A stretch of 9,092 bases of DNA from CAISDH01 sp964398805 (GCA_964398805.1 CAYNNI010000050.1:1-9092), one strand, 5' to 3'; counted from the stretch's first letter, positions 1 to 4,965 are shown. A program made the numbers and translations. Notes: generated by a model not told the origin, from the sequence alone.

Positions 1-246
1 GAGCTCGCCGCTGCACAGCCCTTCCGTGTTGATGAAAGCAGTGGTGTCTGGTCCGTCCGGTCTGAAGACATGGCACGAGCCCGGCGGCGCTCTGGGCCCG
101 AGGTTGTTCACGTTGAAGACTCCGAGCTCGAAGAGCGCGGCAAGCACAACCGCGATTATCAGTATCGCCCAGCCGTATGTCATGAGGTATTCCATCGCGG
201 ACTGGGAATGCCTACCAGCGCACACCGCACCGCTCACGCTTCGCAT
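1..246 (-). CDS. Pilin-like secreted protein with class III signal peptide (partial, C-terminus off the left edge)
   Basis: Reading the minus strand from the ATG at 246-244 gives 82 codons with no stop before the window edge. The N-terminus is a short polar leader (MRSVSGAVCAGRHS) followed by QSAMEYLMTYGWAILIIAVV and a hydrophobic stretch to about residue 45. This is the hallmark of archaeal type IV pilin-like precursors, which are processed by a prepilin/preflagellin peptidase just before the hydrophobic helix; the helix then packs in a filament or anchors the protein. The following segment (LGPRAPPGSCHVFRPDGPDT) starts the extracellular domain and has two cysteines (C61 and C81) that could pair. 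This N-terminal pattern is widespread in DPANN archaea from general knowledge. The start is upstream of the conserved motif and about 59 bp past the TBP stop. A weak box A-like stretch near 273-281 (minus) would place transcription start close to the ATG. The role (pilus, adhesin or minor pilin) cannot be decided from the fragment. Confidence 0.82.
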   Translation of the reverse strand, partial: MRSVSGAVCAGRHSQSAMEYLMTYGWAILIIAVVLAALFELGVFNVNNLGPRAPPGSCHVFRPDGPDTTAFINTEGLCSGEL

Positions 247-305
247 ACCATCGCTAAAAGATATGAAGGTAACTCTATATCCCTTTCTATCCCTTTCTGG
301 CTGGG

Positions 306-662
306 TCATCTCCTTGAGGAGCCGCCGTTGTATTTTTTCACGAGCTCTACGACCTGGTCGACAGCCCTCTTCACGTCGACCTTCGTCCTCGCACCTGTGC
401 AGATTATTTTTCCATTCTTGAAGAGAAGCATCGCTGATTTCGGCTCGTGCACCTTGAATATCGCTCCGGGGAACTGCTCCGGCTCGTAGTCTATGTCGTG
501 CGACATCTTCGCCAGACCCATAAGATCGAGGTCTACACCGAGGGCGGCGCTTGCGACTATGTTGACGACCTTGTAAGTGGGCTTGAGCGTCACTAGCTTT
601 TTGTGCTTAGACTTAGAACTAGAAGCACCATTTGGCATTTCCATACACCACACAGATATCAT
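306..662 (-). CDS. tbp: Single-repeat TATA-binding protein
   Basis: TBP recognises the promoter TATA box and recruits TFB and RNA polymerase. The 118-residue product has a Ser/Lys/His-rich basic tail (residues about 14-22) and then exactly one TBP repeat (about 29-112). VVNIVAS is strand 1, with the base-contacting Asn at N34. YEPEQFPGAI carries F64 and LLFKNGKIICTGA carries F81, matching the two kinking Phe of one TBP half. The last helix is DVKRAVDQVVELVKKY. The EPEQFPG and KEPK-like segments resemble the C-terminal repeat of canonical archaeal TBPs, while NIVAS..LGVDLDL resembles the N-terminal repeat. Archaeal TBPs normally have two repeats in about 180-190 residues. Here the stop at 308-306 is followed by only 59 bp before the pilin gene, and nothing upstream encodes another repeat. 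The protein would therefore need to homodimerise, or pair with another TBP. Start choice is open: ATG 662 fits box A at 690-698 (about 6-nt leader), ATG 638 has a GGTG 7 nt upstream, and ATG 644 is also possible. Whether a two-repeat TBP exists elsewhere in the genome is unknown. Confidence 0.88.
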   Translation of the reverse strand: MISVWCMEMPNGASSSKSKHKKLVTLKPTYKVVNIVASAALGVDLDLMGLAKMSHDIDYEPEQFPGAIFKVHEPKSAMLLFKNGKIICTGARTKVDVKRAVDQVVELVKKYNGGSSRR

Positions 663-668
663 TATTAA

Positions 669-700
669 GCTATAAATAGGTTACTGTGCTTATAATTATT
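669..700. promoter_or_regulatory. Divergent core promoter region between tbp and eL21, two box A elements
   Basis: Two AT-rich elements lie between the divergent genes. Box 1 is CTATAAATAG at 670-679. Box 2 is TTATAATTA at 690-698. Both are near-palindromic, so each could be read on either strand. Archaeal transcription starts about 25-27 bp from the box centre. Box 2 on the minus strand, with a purine-rich BRE-like GAAAAG just upstream (702-707), would start tbp near 668. Box 1 on the plus strand would start eL21 near 700, leaving a leader of about 44 nt. The alternative assignments (box 1 starting tbp near 648, box 2 starting eL21 near 721) also fit. Confidence 0.6.
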
Positions 701-701
701 G

Positions 702-719
702 CTTTTCGGCTCTTTTCGG
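702..719. repeat. Two direct copies of CTTTTCGG, 10-bp period, in the eL21 leader
   Basis: CTTTTCGG occurs at 702-709 and again at 712-719, one helical turn apart, inside the probable eL21 leader and upstream of tbp on the other strand. The reverse complement supplies the purine-rich sequence next to the minus-strand box A. The function is unknown; the copies could be chance or a regulator site. Confidence 0.4.
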
Positions 720-743
720 TACAGTTTGCAGAGAGTGAATTTC

Positions 744-1028
744 ATGTCTAAAAACTCAAAAGGCCAGTTCTCGGGCCGCACCAGAAACATAGCGAGGCAT
801 TTCAAGCCCTCGAAGCTTAGCGTCAACCATTACGTGAAGTCATTCGAGATTGGCGACACGGTAGCCATAGTGCCGAAGCACAACTACAGGAACGCGCCGC
901 ATCCCAGGTACAGGGGAAAGGTAGGCAAGGTCACCGGCAAGCGCGGCGACGCCTATGTCGTGGAGCTCAGGCAACTCAGGTCCATAAAGGAACTTGTCGT
1001 GCCAGCGCTGCATCTCGAGAAGGCGTAA
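744..1028 (+). CDS. rpl21e: 50S ribosomal protein eL21 (L21e)
   Basis: This encodes a 94-residue protein of the large ribosomal subunit in the archaeal/eukaryotic eL21 family, close to the family's usual length of about 95-100. The N-terminus MSKNSKGQFSGRTRNI matches the family's basic start (typically KxSKGxRSGTR). The core GDTVAIVPKHNYRNAPHPRYRGKV (residues 37-60) carries the characteristic P-H-P-R-[FY] motif, followed by GKVTGKRGDAYVVELR (59-74), typical of the SH3-like barrel. The ATG at 744 was chosen over the TTG at 699 because it matches the family N-terminus and follows a purine-rich GAGAGTGA (731-738) with 5-nt spacing. In many archaea rpl21e sits near other information-processing genes; here it diverges from tbp and probably shares its promoter region. 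No clear terminator follows, only the pyrimidine-rich stretch 1050-1071. Confidence 0.95.
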   Translation: MSKNSKGQFSGRTRNIARHFKPSKLSVNHYVKSFEIGDTVAIVPKHNYRNAPHPRYRGKVGKVTGKRGDAYVVELRQLRSIKELVVPALHLEKA

Positions 1029-1111
1029 TCGCATTGGCCTGAGGCGTACTTCTCACACTTATACTTCTCCCGAGCGGTTGCTTTGGGCAGGGGCCGCAGG
1101 TTGGTCAGGCA

Positions 1112-1166
1112 CCGCTATGAAAGGCTTATCAATCCGCTATACGAAAGTATAGCGGGCAAATAGCGG
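1112..1166. repeat. Nested inverted repeat: four CCGCTAT half-sites with a perfect 9-bp GAAA hairpin
   Basis: CCGCTAT occurs at 1112-1118 and 1134-1140, and its complement ATAGCGG at 1149-1155 and 1160-1166. The inner pair extends to a perfect 9-bp stem, CCGCTATAC (1134-1142) and GTATAGCGG (1147-1155), closed by GAAA, a GNRA-type tetraloop. The outer pair could form a second stem around it, or exchange partners with the inner one. It lies about 85 bp past the eL21 stop and about 55 bp upstream of the box A of the next gene. It could therefore be a folded 3' end or small RNA, or a DNA operator with two or four half-sites. The neighbouring gene encodes a winged-helix protein, a class that often binds inverted repeats. 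Confidence 0.75.
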
Positions 1167-1188
1167 AAATCCGGCGTTTCCGACTGTT

Positions 1189-1210
1189 AAACCTAAGCAA
1201 AACCTAAGCG
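1189..1210. repeat. 11-bp tandem repeat (AAACCTAAGCA / AAACCTAAGCG) upstream of box A
   Basis: Two tandem copies of an 11-bp unit, differing only in the last base, occupy 1189-1199 and 1200-1210. Their spacing is about one helical turn, so both face the same side of DNA, and they end 11 bp before the box A at 1222. This is the usual place for an archaeal activator site or a repressor that blocks TFB/TBP. Confidence 0.7.
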
Positions 1211-1214
1211 TTAT

Positions 1215-1234
1215 GAAACTGTTTTTAATATATT
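1215..1234 (+). promoter_or_regulatory. BRE and box A for the membrane regulator gene
   Basis: GAAAC (1215-1219) is a BRE-like purine stretch and TTTTTAATATATT (1222-1234) a strong box A. The expected transcription start near 1254 gives a leader of about 38 nt to the ATG at 1292. Confidence 0.7.
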
Positions 1235-1291
1235 GCTACCAATGACTATTAGGGAGTTTCGGGCAATAATCAATGCCGAAGGATGGATTGC

Positions 1292-2992
1292 ATGAGCAAG
1301 ACATGGGAGACAAAGAGGCAGATAATACAACTGCTGTCATCTGGTAACATGAACGTGACCGAGATAGCGGATAAGCTCGGCATATCCCAGGCCACAGCGA
1401 GCCAGCACATCACAGAGCTCAGGAGCATGGGCGCCATAGAGGAGGTCAGCAACGAGCACATAAAGAAGTGGAAATACTACAGGGCAAATCCTAATTTTAA
1501 TGCTGAAAAATTCATAAGAGGGGAGAACCGTATGAACGGAGTTGGAAAGATAGCTATAGGAGTGACTGTCGTGGTCGTTATTGGCCTTATCGTTATCGGC
1601 CTGACCTACGGCCATACAGCTCCAAAGAGCGGCAATCTGGTATTGAGCCTTACGGATCCGCCGCAGGTCCCGGCAGGGACCACAGCGCTGATGATAGCAT
1701 ATTCGTCGGTGCAGGCGCATGTCATAGGGCATAACTCATCAGGATGGGTCAACGCCAGCGGGTCCGGAACCCTGGATCTCATGCAGCTCATCAACGTGTC
1801 GCAGGTGATAGGCACCGCAGCGGTTCCAAACTCCTCGACGGTTAACATGCTGAGGTTCAAGATAAATTCCGCCAGCATAGCGATAAACGGCACGACATAC
1901 AACGTCACGGTGCCCAGCGGCATGATAACCGCAGGAGTGTCTGGCGCCGTAAACGGCACGACCCAGGCCATCATAGACTTCACGCCTACGGTCGTCGCGA
2001 TATACACCAACAACTCTACGGTGTTCGTGATGGTGCCTTCGGTTAGGGCTGTGATAGTGCCGGGCAAGCCGCATTCCGTGGTGATCGGAGCAAAGGCCTC
2101 GCTCAACGAGAGCGCCAGGGCGGAGCTCGAGCACGTGCAGCCGAACATGAGCATAACATCCACGTCTCTATCGATGGCGAACAACCAGACATCGTTCTCT
2201 GTCACGCTGCACAACGCGGCGAACGTGCCGGTACAGATAAAGCACATATCGCTTTTCGGCAACATGTCTGTGACCGTCTCGCCATACCTGATGGCGAACG
2301 CGCACGTGGAATCGCATGACCAGGTAAAGGCCCCGGCAATGCGCGCGAATACCCTGCAGCAGGCGCCCGGGCAGTACGTAGTAAATGCGAAGGTCACCGG
2401 CATAGTCAGCGGAAGCTCGGGCAACTTGACCGTGAACGGCAGCATGTCCAACATGGACAACATGAGCAGCAACAGCAGCAGCGACAACGGGATACGCCCC
2501 ATATTCGTGCTGAACAACTCCGAACACGGAGGCGTTGACATAAGCATACCTGCGCTCGACATAAACACCACGATATACCCCGGCAACATGTCATTCAACG
2601 GCATCGAGGCGATAGTCAGGGCTGCCGAGGAGCACCACATACGCGTGGCGTTGAACGCGAGCAATCTGCCTAACGCGAATGTGCTGTTGAACGGCTCGTT
2701 CGGCCTGGGCCTGCAGGATGCGATTGAGGTGGGCCTCCAGGCGCAGCATATAAAGGCCCTGACGTTCGCGGTATCGTCCAACGGGACCCTGGTGCTTCCG
2801 TTCTCGAGGCAGGAGTTCGAAGGGAACGGGTACACGATGGCGCCGAACTCGACCGCTACGTTCAGCTTCACTGGGCCCGTAGTGCTCGGCAACGGGCACA
2901 TCAGGCTGGAGCCGGTGGTTAACGACACCTACAGTGTGGTTGTACAGGGCGAGGATGGGGCCAGGGCATCCGTCAACGTGACGGCGAGCTGA
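1292..2992 (+). CDS. Membrane-anchored ArsR-like winged-helix protein with DUF4382-like, sequon-rich ectodomain
   Basis: The product is 566 residues. Residues 6-65 form a winged helix-turn-helix of ArsR type (VTEIADKLGISQATASQHITE as the HTH, ending KKWKYYRANPNF, the wing). A linker leads to one membrane span at 86-106 (IAIGVTVVVVIGLIVIGLTYG). With the HTH inside, everything after it is extracellular. Residues 114 to about 255 resemble DUF4382: LSLTDPPQVPAGTTALMIAYSS near the start, then MLRFKINSASIAINGTTYNV. The rest is beta-rich with an Asn/Ser/Met linker (385-400) and has no family I recognise. About 26 N-x-S/T sequons lie outside the membrane, so the ectodomain is probably heavily N-glycosylated. 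I infer a one-component transmembrane regulator that links a surface signal to transcription. The ATG at 1292 is preferred to the one at 1283, which has no room for a ribosome binding site; GGATGG at 1281-1286 precedes 1292 by 5 nt. The gene has its own box A and terminator, so is probably monocistronic. It may bind the repeats at 1112-1210. Confidence 0.85.
   Translation: MSKTWETKRQIIQLLSSGNMNVTEIADKLGISQATASQHITELRSMGAIEEVSNEHIKKWKYYRANPNFNAEKFIRGENRMNGVGKIAIGVTVVVVIGLIVIGLTYGHTAPKSGNLVLSLTDPPQVPAGTTALMIAYSSVQAHVIGHNSSGWVNASGSGTLDLMQLINVSQVIGTAAVPNSSTVNMLRFKINSASIAINGTTYNVTVPSGMITAGVSGAVNGTTQAIIDFTPTVVAIYTNNSTVFVMVPSVRAVIVPGKPHSVVIGAKASLNESARAELEHVQPNMSITSTSLSMANNQTSFSVTLHNAANVPVQIKHISLFGNMSVTVSPYLMANAHVESHDQVKAPAMRANTLQQAPGQYVVNAKVTGIVSGSSGNLTVNGSMSNMDNMSSNSSSDNGIRPIFVLNNSEHGGVDISIPALDINTTIYPGNMSFNGIEAIVRAAEEHHIRVALNASNLPNANVLLNGSFGLGLQDAIEVGLQAQHIKALTFAVSSNGTLVLPFSRQEFEGNGYTMAPNSTATFSFTGPVVLGNGHIRLEPVVNDTYSVVVQGEDGARASVNVTAS
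1518..1534 (+). promoter_or_regulatory. Possible internal ribosome binding site and ATG separating HTH from membrane/ectodomain part
   Basis: GAGGGGAG (1518-1525) lies 6 nt before an in-frame ATG at 1532-1534, which is Met81 of the regulator, exactly between the winged helix and the membrane span. Translation from here would give a surface protein with a typical short N-terminal signal anchor and no DNA-binding part. The match is visible in the sequence; use of the start is speculative. Confidence 0.4.
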
Positions 2993-3000
2993 ACCCTCCA

Positions 3001-3043
3001 CTTCCTTTTTTTCTTTTCCTTTCCTTTTTTCTTCTGTTTTCTT
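3001..3043 (+). terminator. T-rich terminator after the membrane regulator
   Basis: Starting 9 bp after the stop, a pyrimidine tract contains T runs of 7, 4, 3, 6, 4 bases within 43 bp. Archaeal RNA polymerase terminates on oligo-T on the non-template strand without needing a hairpin, so this is a good plus-strand terminator. Confidence 0.75.
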
Positions 3044-3068
3044 ACTAGCAAAAGGATTAGCATGCGGA

Positions 3069-3080
3069 CTCATGCATGAG
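3069..3080. repeat. Perfect 12-bp palindrome CTCATGCATGAG in the convergent intergenic region
   Basis: The sequence is self-complementary over 12 bp and sits between the convergent ends of the regulator and ATPase genes. A second small inverted repeat, GGCGT-CAT-ACGCC (3095-3107), overlaps the ATPase stop codon. Either could help define the 3' end of the minus-strand transcript, which has only a short CCTTTT downstream (complement of 3053-3058). Function unproven. Confidence 0.5.
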
Positions 3081-3098
3081 GCTTAGCTCCAACTGGCG

Positions 3099-4679
3099 TC
3101 ATACGCCTTCGAGGCTCTTCCCGTACAATCCGTCTATCCTGAAGAGCCTTACGCGGTTGCCGCGCCTTAGGGTTATCTCATACATCGGCACGCATATGTC
3201 GGTGCGTGAAAGAATCTCGCTTCCGGGATACAGCGCCATGAGAAGCTTCTGCGCTCCCTTCGACATGTCCCTGTCGTAGTTGACTATACTGTCGGCGTCT
3301 ATCTTCGACTTCTCAGCCGTTATCGGAGCCTCAACGAGGTGGCCGGCATTGTCTATCATGTAATACGAACCTTTCCTGGCCTCGATGAGCCCTGCGCGCT
3401 CAAGCCTGCGTATGGATCCCGCAGCCTTCTGCCTGCTGGCTCCTGATGCCGCGACCAGCCTTTCGCGGTCCGCCTTCCTCTTATGCGCCAATTCTAGGAA
3501 TACCCTCATATCCGTCTCGTCCAGCCTGCCCGCCCTGCCATACCTTCCGCTGCCTGCAGGCTTCTCGAACGAGATTCCCTCGCCTTCGCGCATGTGGACG
3601 AACGCGTCTCCTCTAAGTATGACATAGCCTTCAACATACTCGTTCTTCCTGTAAGTGGGCACGCGGAGCTTGCACTCGGTAGCCTGGAAGTACCTGAGCT
3701 CAACCGAATCCACGCTCTCCTCCTTGCCGAAAAGCAGGTACTGCTTCCTCACGAGCCTCTTGGCGTACTCCTCTGCCATGCCCTGCGTGAAGCTTGCCTC
3801 GACCGCATCCATGCCTATCTGCGACGCAGCCCTGGTCCGTGTCGCCTGTTTCTGGGAGGCAGCTGCAGCCTTTCCGGCCTTCAGCTCCTTGAGTATGCTG
3901 CCCATCCTGACCTCCTTCTTCTGGAAGCTGCCTATGGTGGGTGTGCTGCCCACGTGAAGCACCCGCCTGCTCTTGATTTTCACTGGATTCCTCTCAGGCA
4001 GGCCGAACGGCATGAACGTGCCCGTCTCGATCATCGGTATCTGCTCTAGCGTCCTCCTGCCCTCGAACAGCACGCTCACGGCCTGCAGGTCGTTGTCTAT
4101 GCTCAGCTTGCCGACGAAGCCGTACGAGCACTGAGCGAGAACGTTCTTGCTTATGTTCGCAGGCCTCTGCGTGGCCACGAGCAGGCCTATGCCCCTCTTC
4201 CTGCCGCGCACGCTTATCTCCTCCACCGGATTGATCTTCTGCCTCACCACCTGAGGGCAGAACTTGTCGCTCTCCTCCATTATCACAAGGTAGGGAGACC
4301 TCTTCTCCTCCTCTACTCCGTACAGCGTCTCGAGCGCCCTGTACACGCATGCGGTCTTGTTGACGACATCCGATACGTCGAGTATTACCGGCACGCGGTT
4401 CTCCATGCTCTCCTCGAAGAGGTGCGCGAAGTCTATGTCAGTGCCCACGTCCGCCTTCTTGTCCTCTCCTACCCAAATCGCGTCGAACATCGACTTGAGC
4501 GACCTGTACTCGCCCTCCGTGTCGACTATGAGGAACGGCAGGCCGTTCCTGCAGAGCTCCTCGACGATTACGCCCACGAGGTACGATTTGCCGGAGCCAC
4601 TCTGGCCGATGACGCAGCCCCTGCCCGTGACAACGCTCTGCGCGTCAAGGTTCACGTCAGGCGCGATGTTTATCTCCAC
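3099..4679 (-). CDS. DUF87/HerA-like P-loop ATPase with C-terminal winged helix, no N-terminal HAS barrel
   Basis: This 526-residue protein belongs to the FtsK-HerA ATPase superfamily, hexameric motors that move DNA or proteins. Residues 25-32 are the Walker A motif GQSGSGKS. A hydrophobic strand ending in E135-E136 (YLVIMEES) is Walker B. SVRGRKRGIG (156-165) carries arginines of the kind used as trans-acting fingers, and ATQRP (169-173) is the conserved sensor strand. HerA proteins usually have about 140 residues with a barrel before Walker A; here there are only 24. After the ATPase core (to about 235) comes an Ala/Lys/Arg-rich stretch (260-290), a unique segment, and a winged helix at about 393-443 (RQKAAGSIRRLERAGLIEARKGSYYMID). 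The GTG at 4679 is chosen because the box A at 4701-4709 predicts transcription start there, making the gene leaderless. The TTG at 4700 abuts that box and would add 7 residues. No NurA nuclease gene is adjacent, so a role in end resection is not supported by context. Confidence 0.83.
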   Translation of the reverse strand: MEINIAPDVNLDAQSVVTGRGCVIGQSGSGKSYLVGVIVEELCRNGLPFLIVDTEGEYRSLKSMFDAIWVGEDKKADVGTDIDFAHLFEESMENRVPVILDVSDVVNKTACVYRALETLYGVEEEKRSPYLVIMEESDKFCPQVVRQKINPVEEISVRGRKRGIGLLVATQRPANISKNVLAQCSYGFVGKLSIDNDLQAVSVLFEGRRTLEQIPMIETGTFMPFGLPERNPVKIKSRRVLHVGSTPTIGSFQKKEVRMGSILKELKAGKAAAASQKQATRTRAASQIGMDAVEASFTQGMAEEYAKRLVRKQYLLFGKEESVDSVELRYFQATECKLRVPTYRKNEYVEGYVILRGDAFVHMREGEGISFEKPAGSGRYGRAGRLDETDMRVFLELAHKRKADRERLVAASGASRQKAAGSIRRLERAGLIEARKGSYYMIDNAGHLVEAPITAEKSKIDADSIVNYDRDMSKGAQKLLMALYPGSEILSRTDICVPMYEITLRRGNRVRLFRIDGLYGKSLEGV

Positions 4680-4700
4680 AGTAAACTCTTGTGTTGGCAA

Positions 4701-4717
4701 TAATATAAACTCTTCTG
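4701..4717 (-). promoter_or_regulatory. BRE and box A for the HerA-like ATPase gene
   Basis: On the minus strand AGAAGAG is followed by TTTATATTA (complement of 4701-4709), a strong BRE plus box A. The box centre at about 4705 predicts a start at about 4679, coinciding with an in-frame GTG. Confidence 0.7.
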
Positions 4718-4833
4718 ATGGATACCGCTTGCGCCGCCTGGAAAATTAATGGAAAACCTTGAACGGGCTAGTTCAACTATGCAAATCCATACCTGCTTGA
4801 CCTCGGTTAACAATTCAGGCCGCACGCAGCTCC

Positions 4834-4845
4834 GCATGCGCATGC
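4834..4845. repeat. Perfect 12-bp palindrome GCATGCGCATGC upstream of the permease box A
   Basis: The sequence is self-complementary over its full 12 bp and ends about 14 bp before the box A at 4860. The location suits an operator for a dimeric regulator of the permease operon. It shares ATGCAT/GCATGC character with the palindrome at 3069-3080, which may be chance. Confidence 0.5.
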
Positions 4846-4851
4846 CTTTCA

Positions 4852-4866
4852 GAAAAGCATTTAAAG
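4852..4866 (+). promoter_or_regulatory. BRE and box A for the permease operon
   Basis: GAAAAG (4852-4857) followed by CATTTAAAG (4858-4866) fits a BRE and box A. The predicted start near 4889 gives a leader of about 100 nt, long for an archaeon. The stretch between 4710 and 4850 shows no gene: a 62-codon open frame from 4749 contains this promoter and the repeats and looks non-coding. Confidence 0.6.
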
Positions 4867-4919
4867 ATTGCCAGCCCTCTTTCCTGATGGGGGTCGTGCG
4901 CTGCGCTTTCGCTTGGTCT

Positions 4920-4949
4920 TTTGCTAAGCTTTGTTAGGCTTTGCTAAGC
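4920..4949 (+). repeat. Three tandem 10-bp repeats (TTTGCTAAGC, TTTGTTAGGC, TTTGCTAAGC) in the permease leader
   Basis: Copies 1 and 3 are identical and copy 2 differs at two positions. They lie between the predicted transcription start and the ATG. Phasing near one helical turn suggests cooperative protein binding on DNA, but the location also allows an RNA role. CTAAGC also occurs in the 11-bp repeats at 1189-1210. Confidence 0.7.
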
Positions 4950-4951
4950 AT

Positions 4952-4965
4952 TAGCGCTTGCGCTA
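4952..4965 (+). promoter_or_regulatory. Small hairpin TAGCGC-TT-GCGCTA and ribosome binding site before the permease start
   Basis: A perfect 6-bp inverted repeat with a 2-base centre ends 10 bp before GTGGGGGT (4976-4983). GGGGGT pairs with the 16S rRNA 3' end through one G-U and sits 5 nt before the ATG at 4989. Together with the tandem repeats just upstream this makes a structured leader that could modulate translation. Confidence 0.45.

Noticed and set aside
26..489. Plus-strand open frames opposite the pilin-like and tbp genes
   Set aside because: The minus strand here gives the unmistakable pilin motif and TBP repeat; the plus-strand translations match nothing and lack start signals.
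306..662. tbp as a truncated or frameshifted pseudogene of a two-repeat TBP
   Set aside because: The repeat is complete with all key residues, the stop follows the last helix cleanly, and no remnant of a second repeat exists on either side.
1112..1210. CRISPR array or insertion-sequence ends
   Set aside because: The repeats are 7-11 bp, with no regular spacers and no transposase or flanking target duplication.
1029..1282. tRNA, box C/D RNA or small protein in the intergenic region after eL21
   Set aside because: No cloverleaf or T-loop consensus and no C/D box pair is visible; the best short frame (ATG at 1118) has 11 codons and lies in the inverted repeat.
1606..2928. Long open frame of 440 codons on the minus strand, and several shorter ones, opposite the membrane regulator gene
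   Set aside because: They mirror the codon pattern of the plus-strand gene (GC-rich third positions), encode Cys/Arg/Tyr-rich sequences with no recognisable motif, and overlap a gene with clear domains, a promoter and a terminator.
3001..3043. Pyrimidine tract as a polypyrimidine origin or low-complexity artefact
   Set aside because: Its position right after a stop codon and its T runs are fully explained by archaeal oligo-T termination.
4749..4937. 62-codon plus-strand open frame between the ATPase and permease genes
   Set aside because: It contains the permease core promoter, the 12-bp palindrome and part of the tandem repeats, has no ribosome site and no recognisable sequence.
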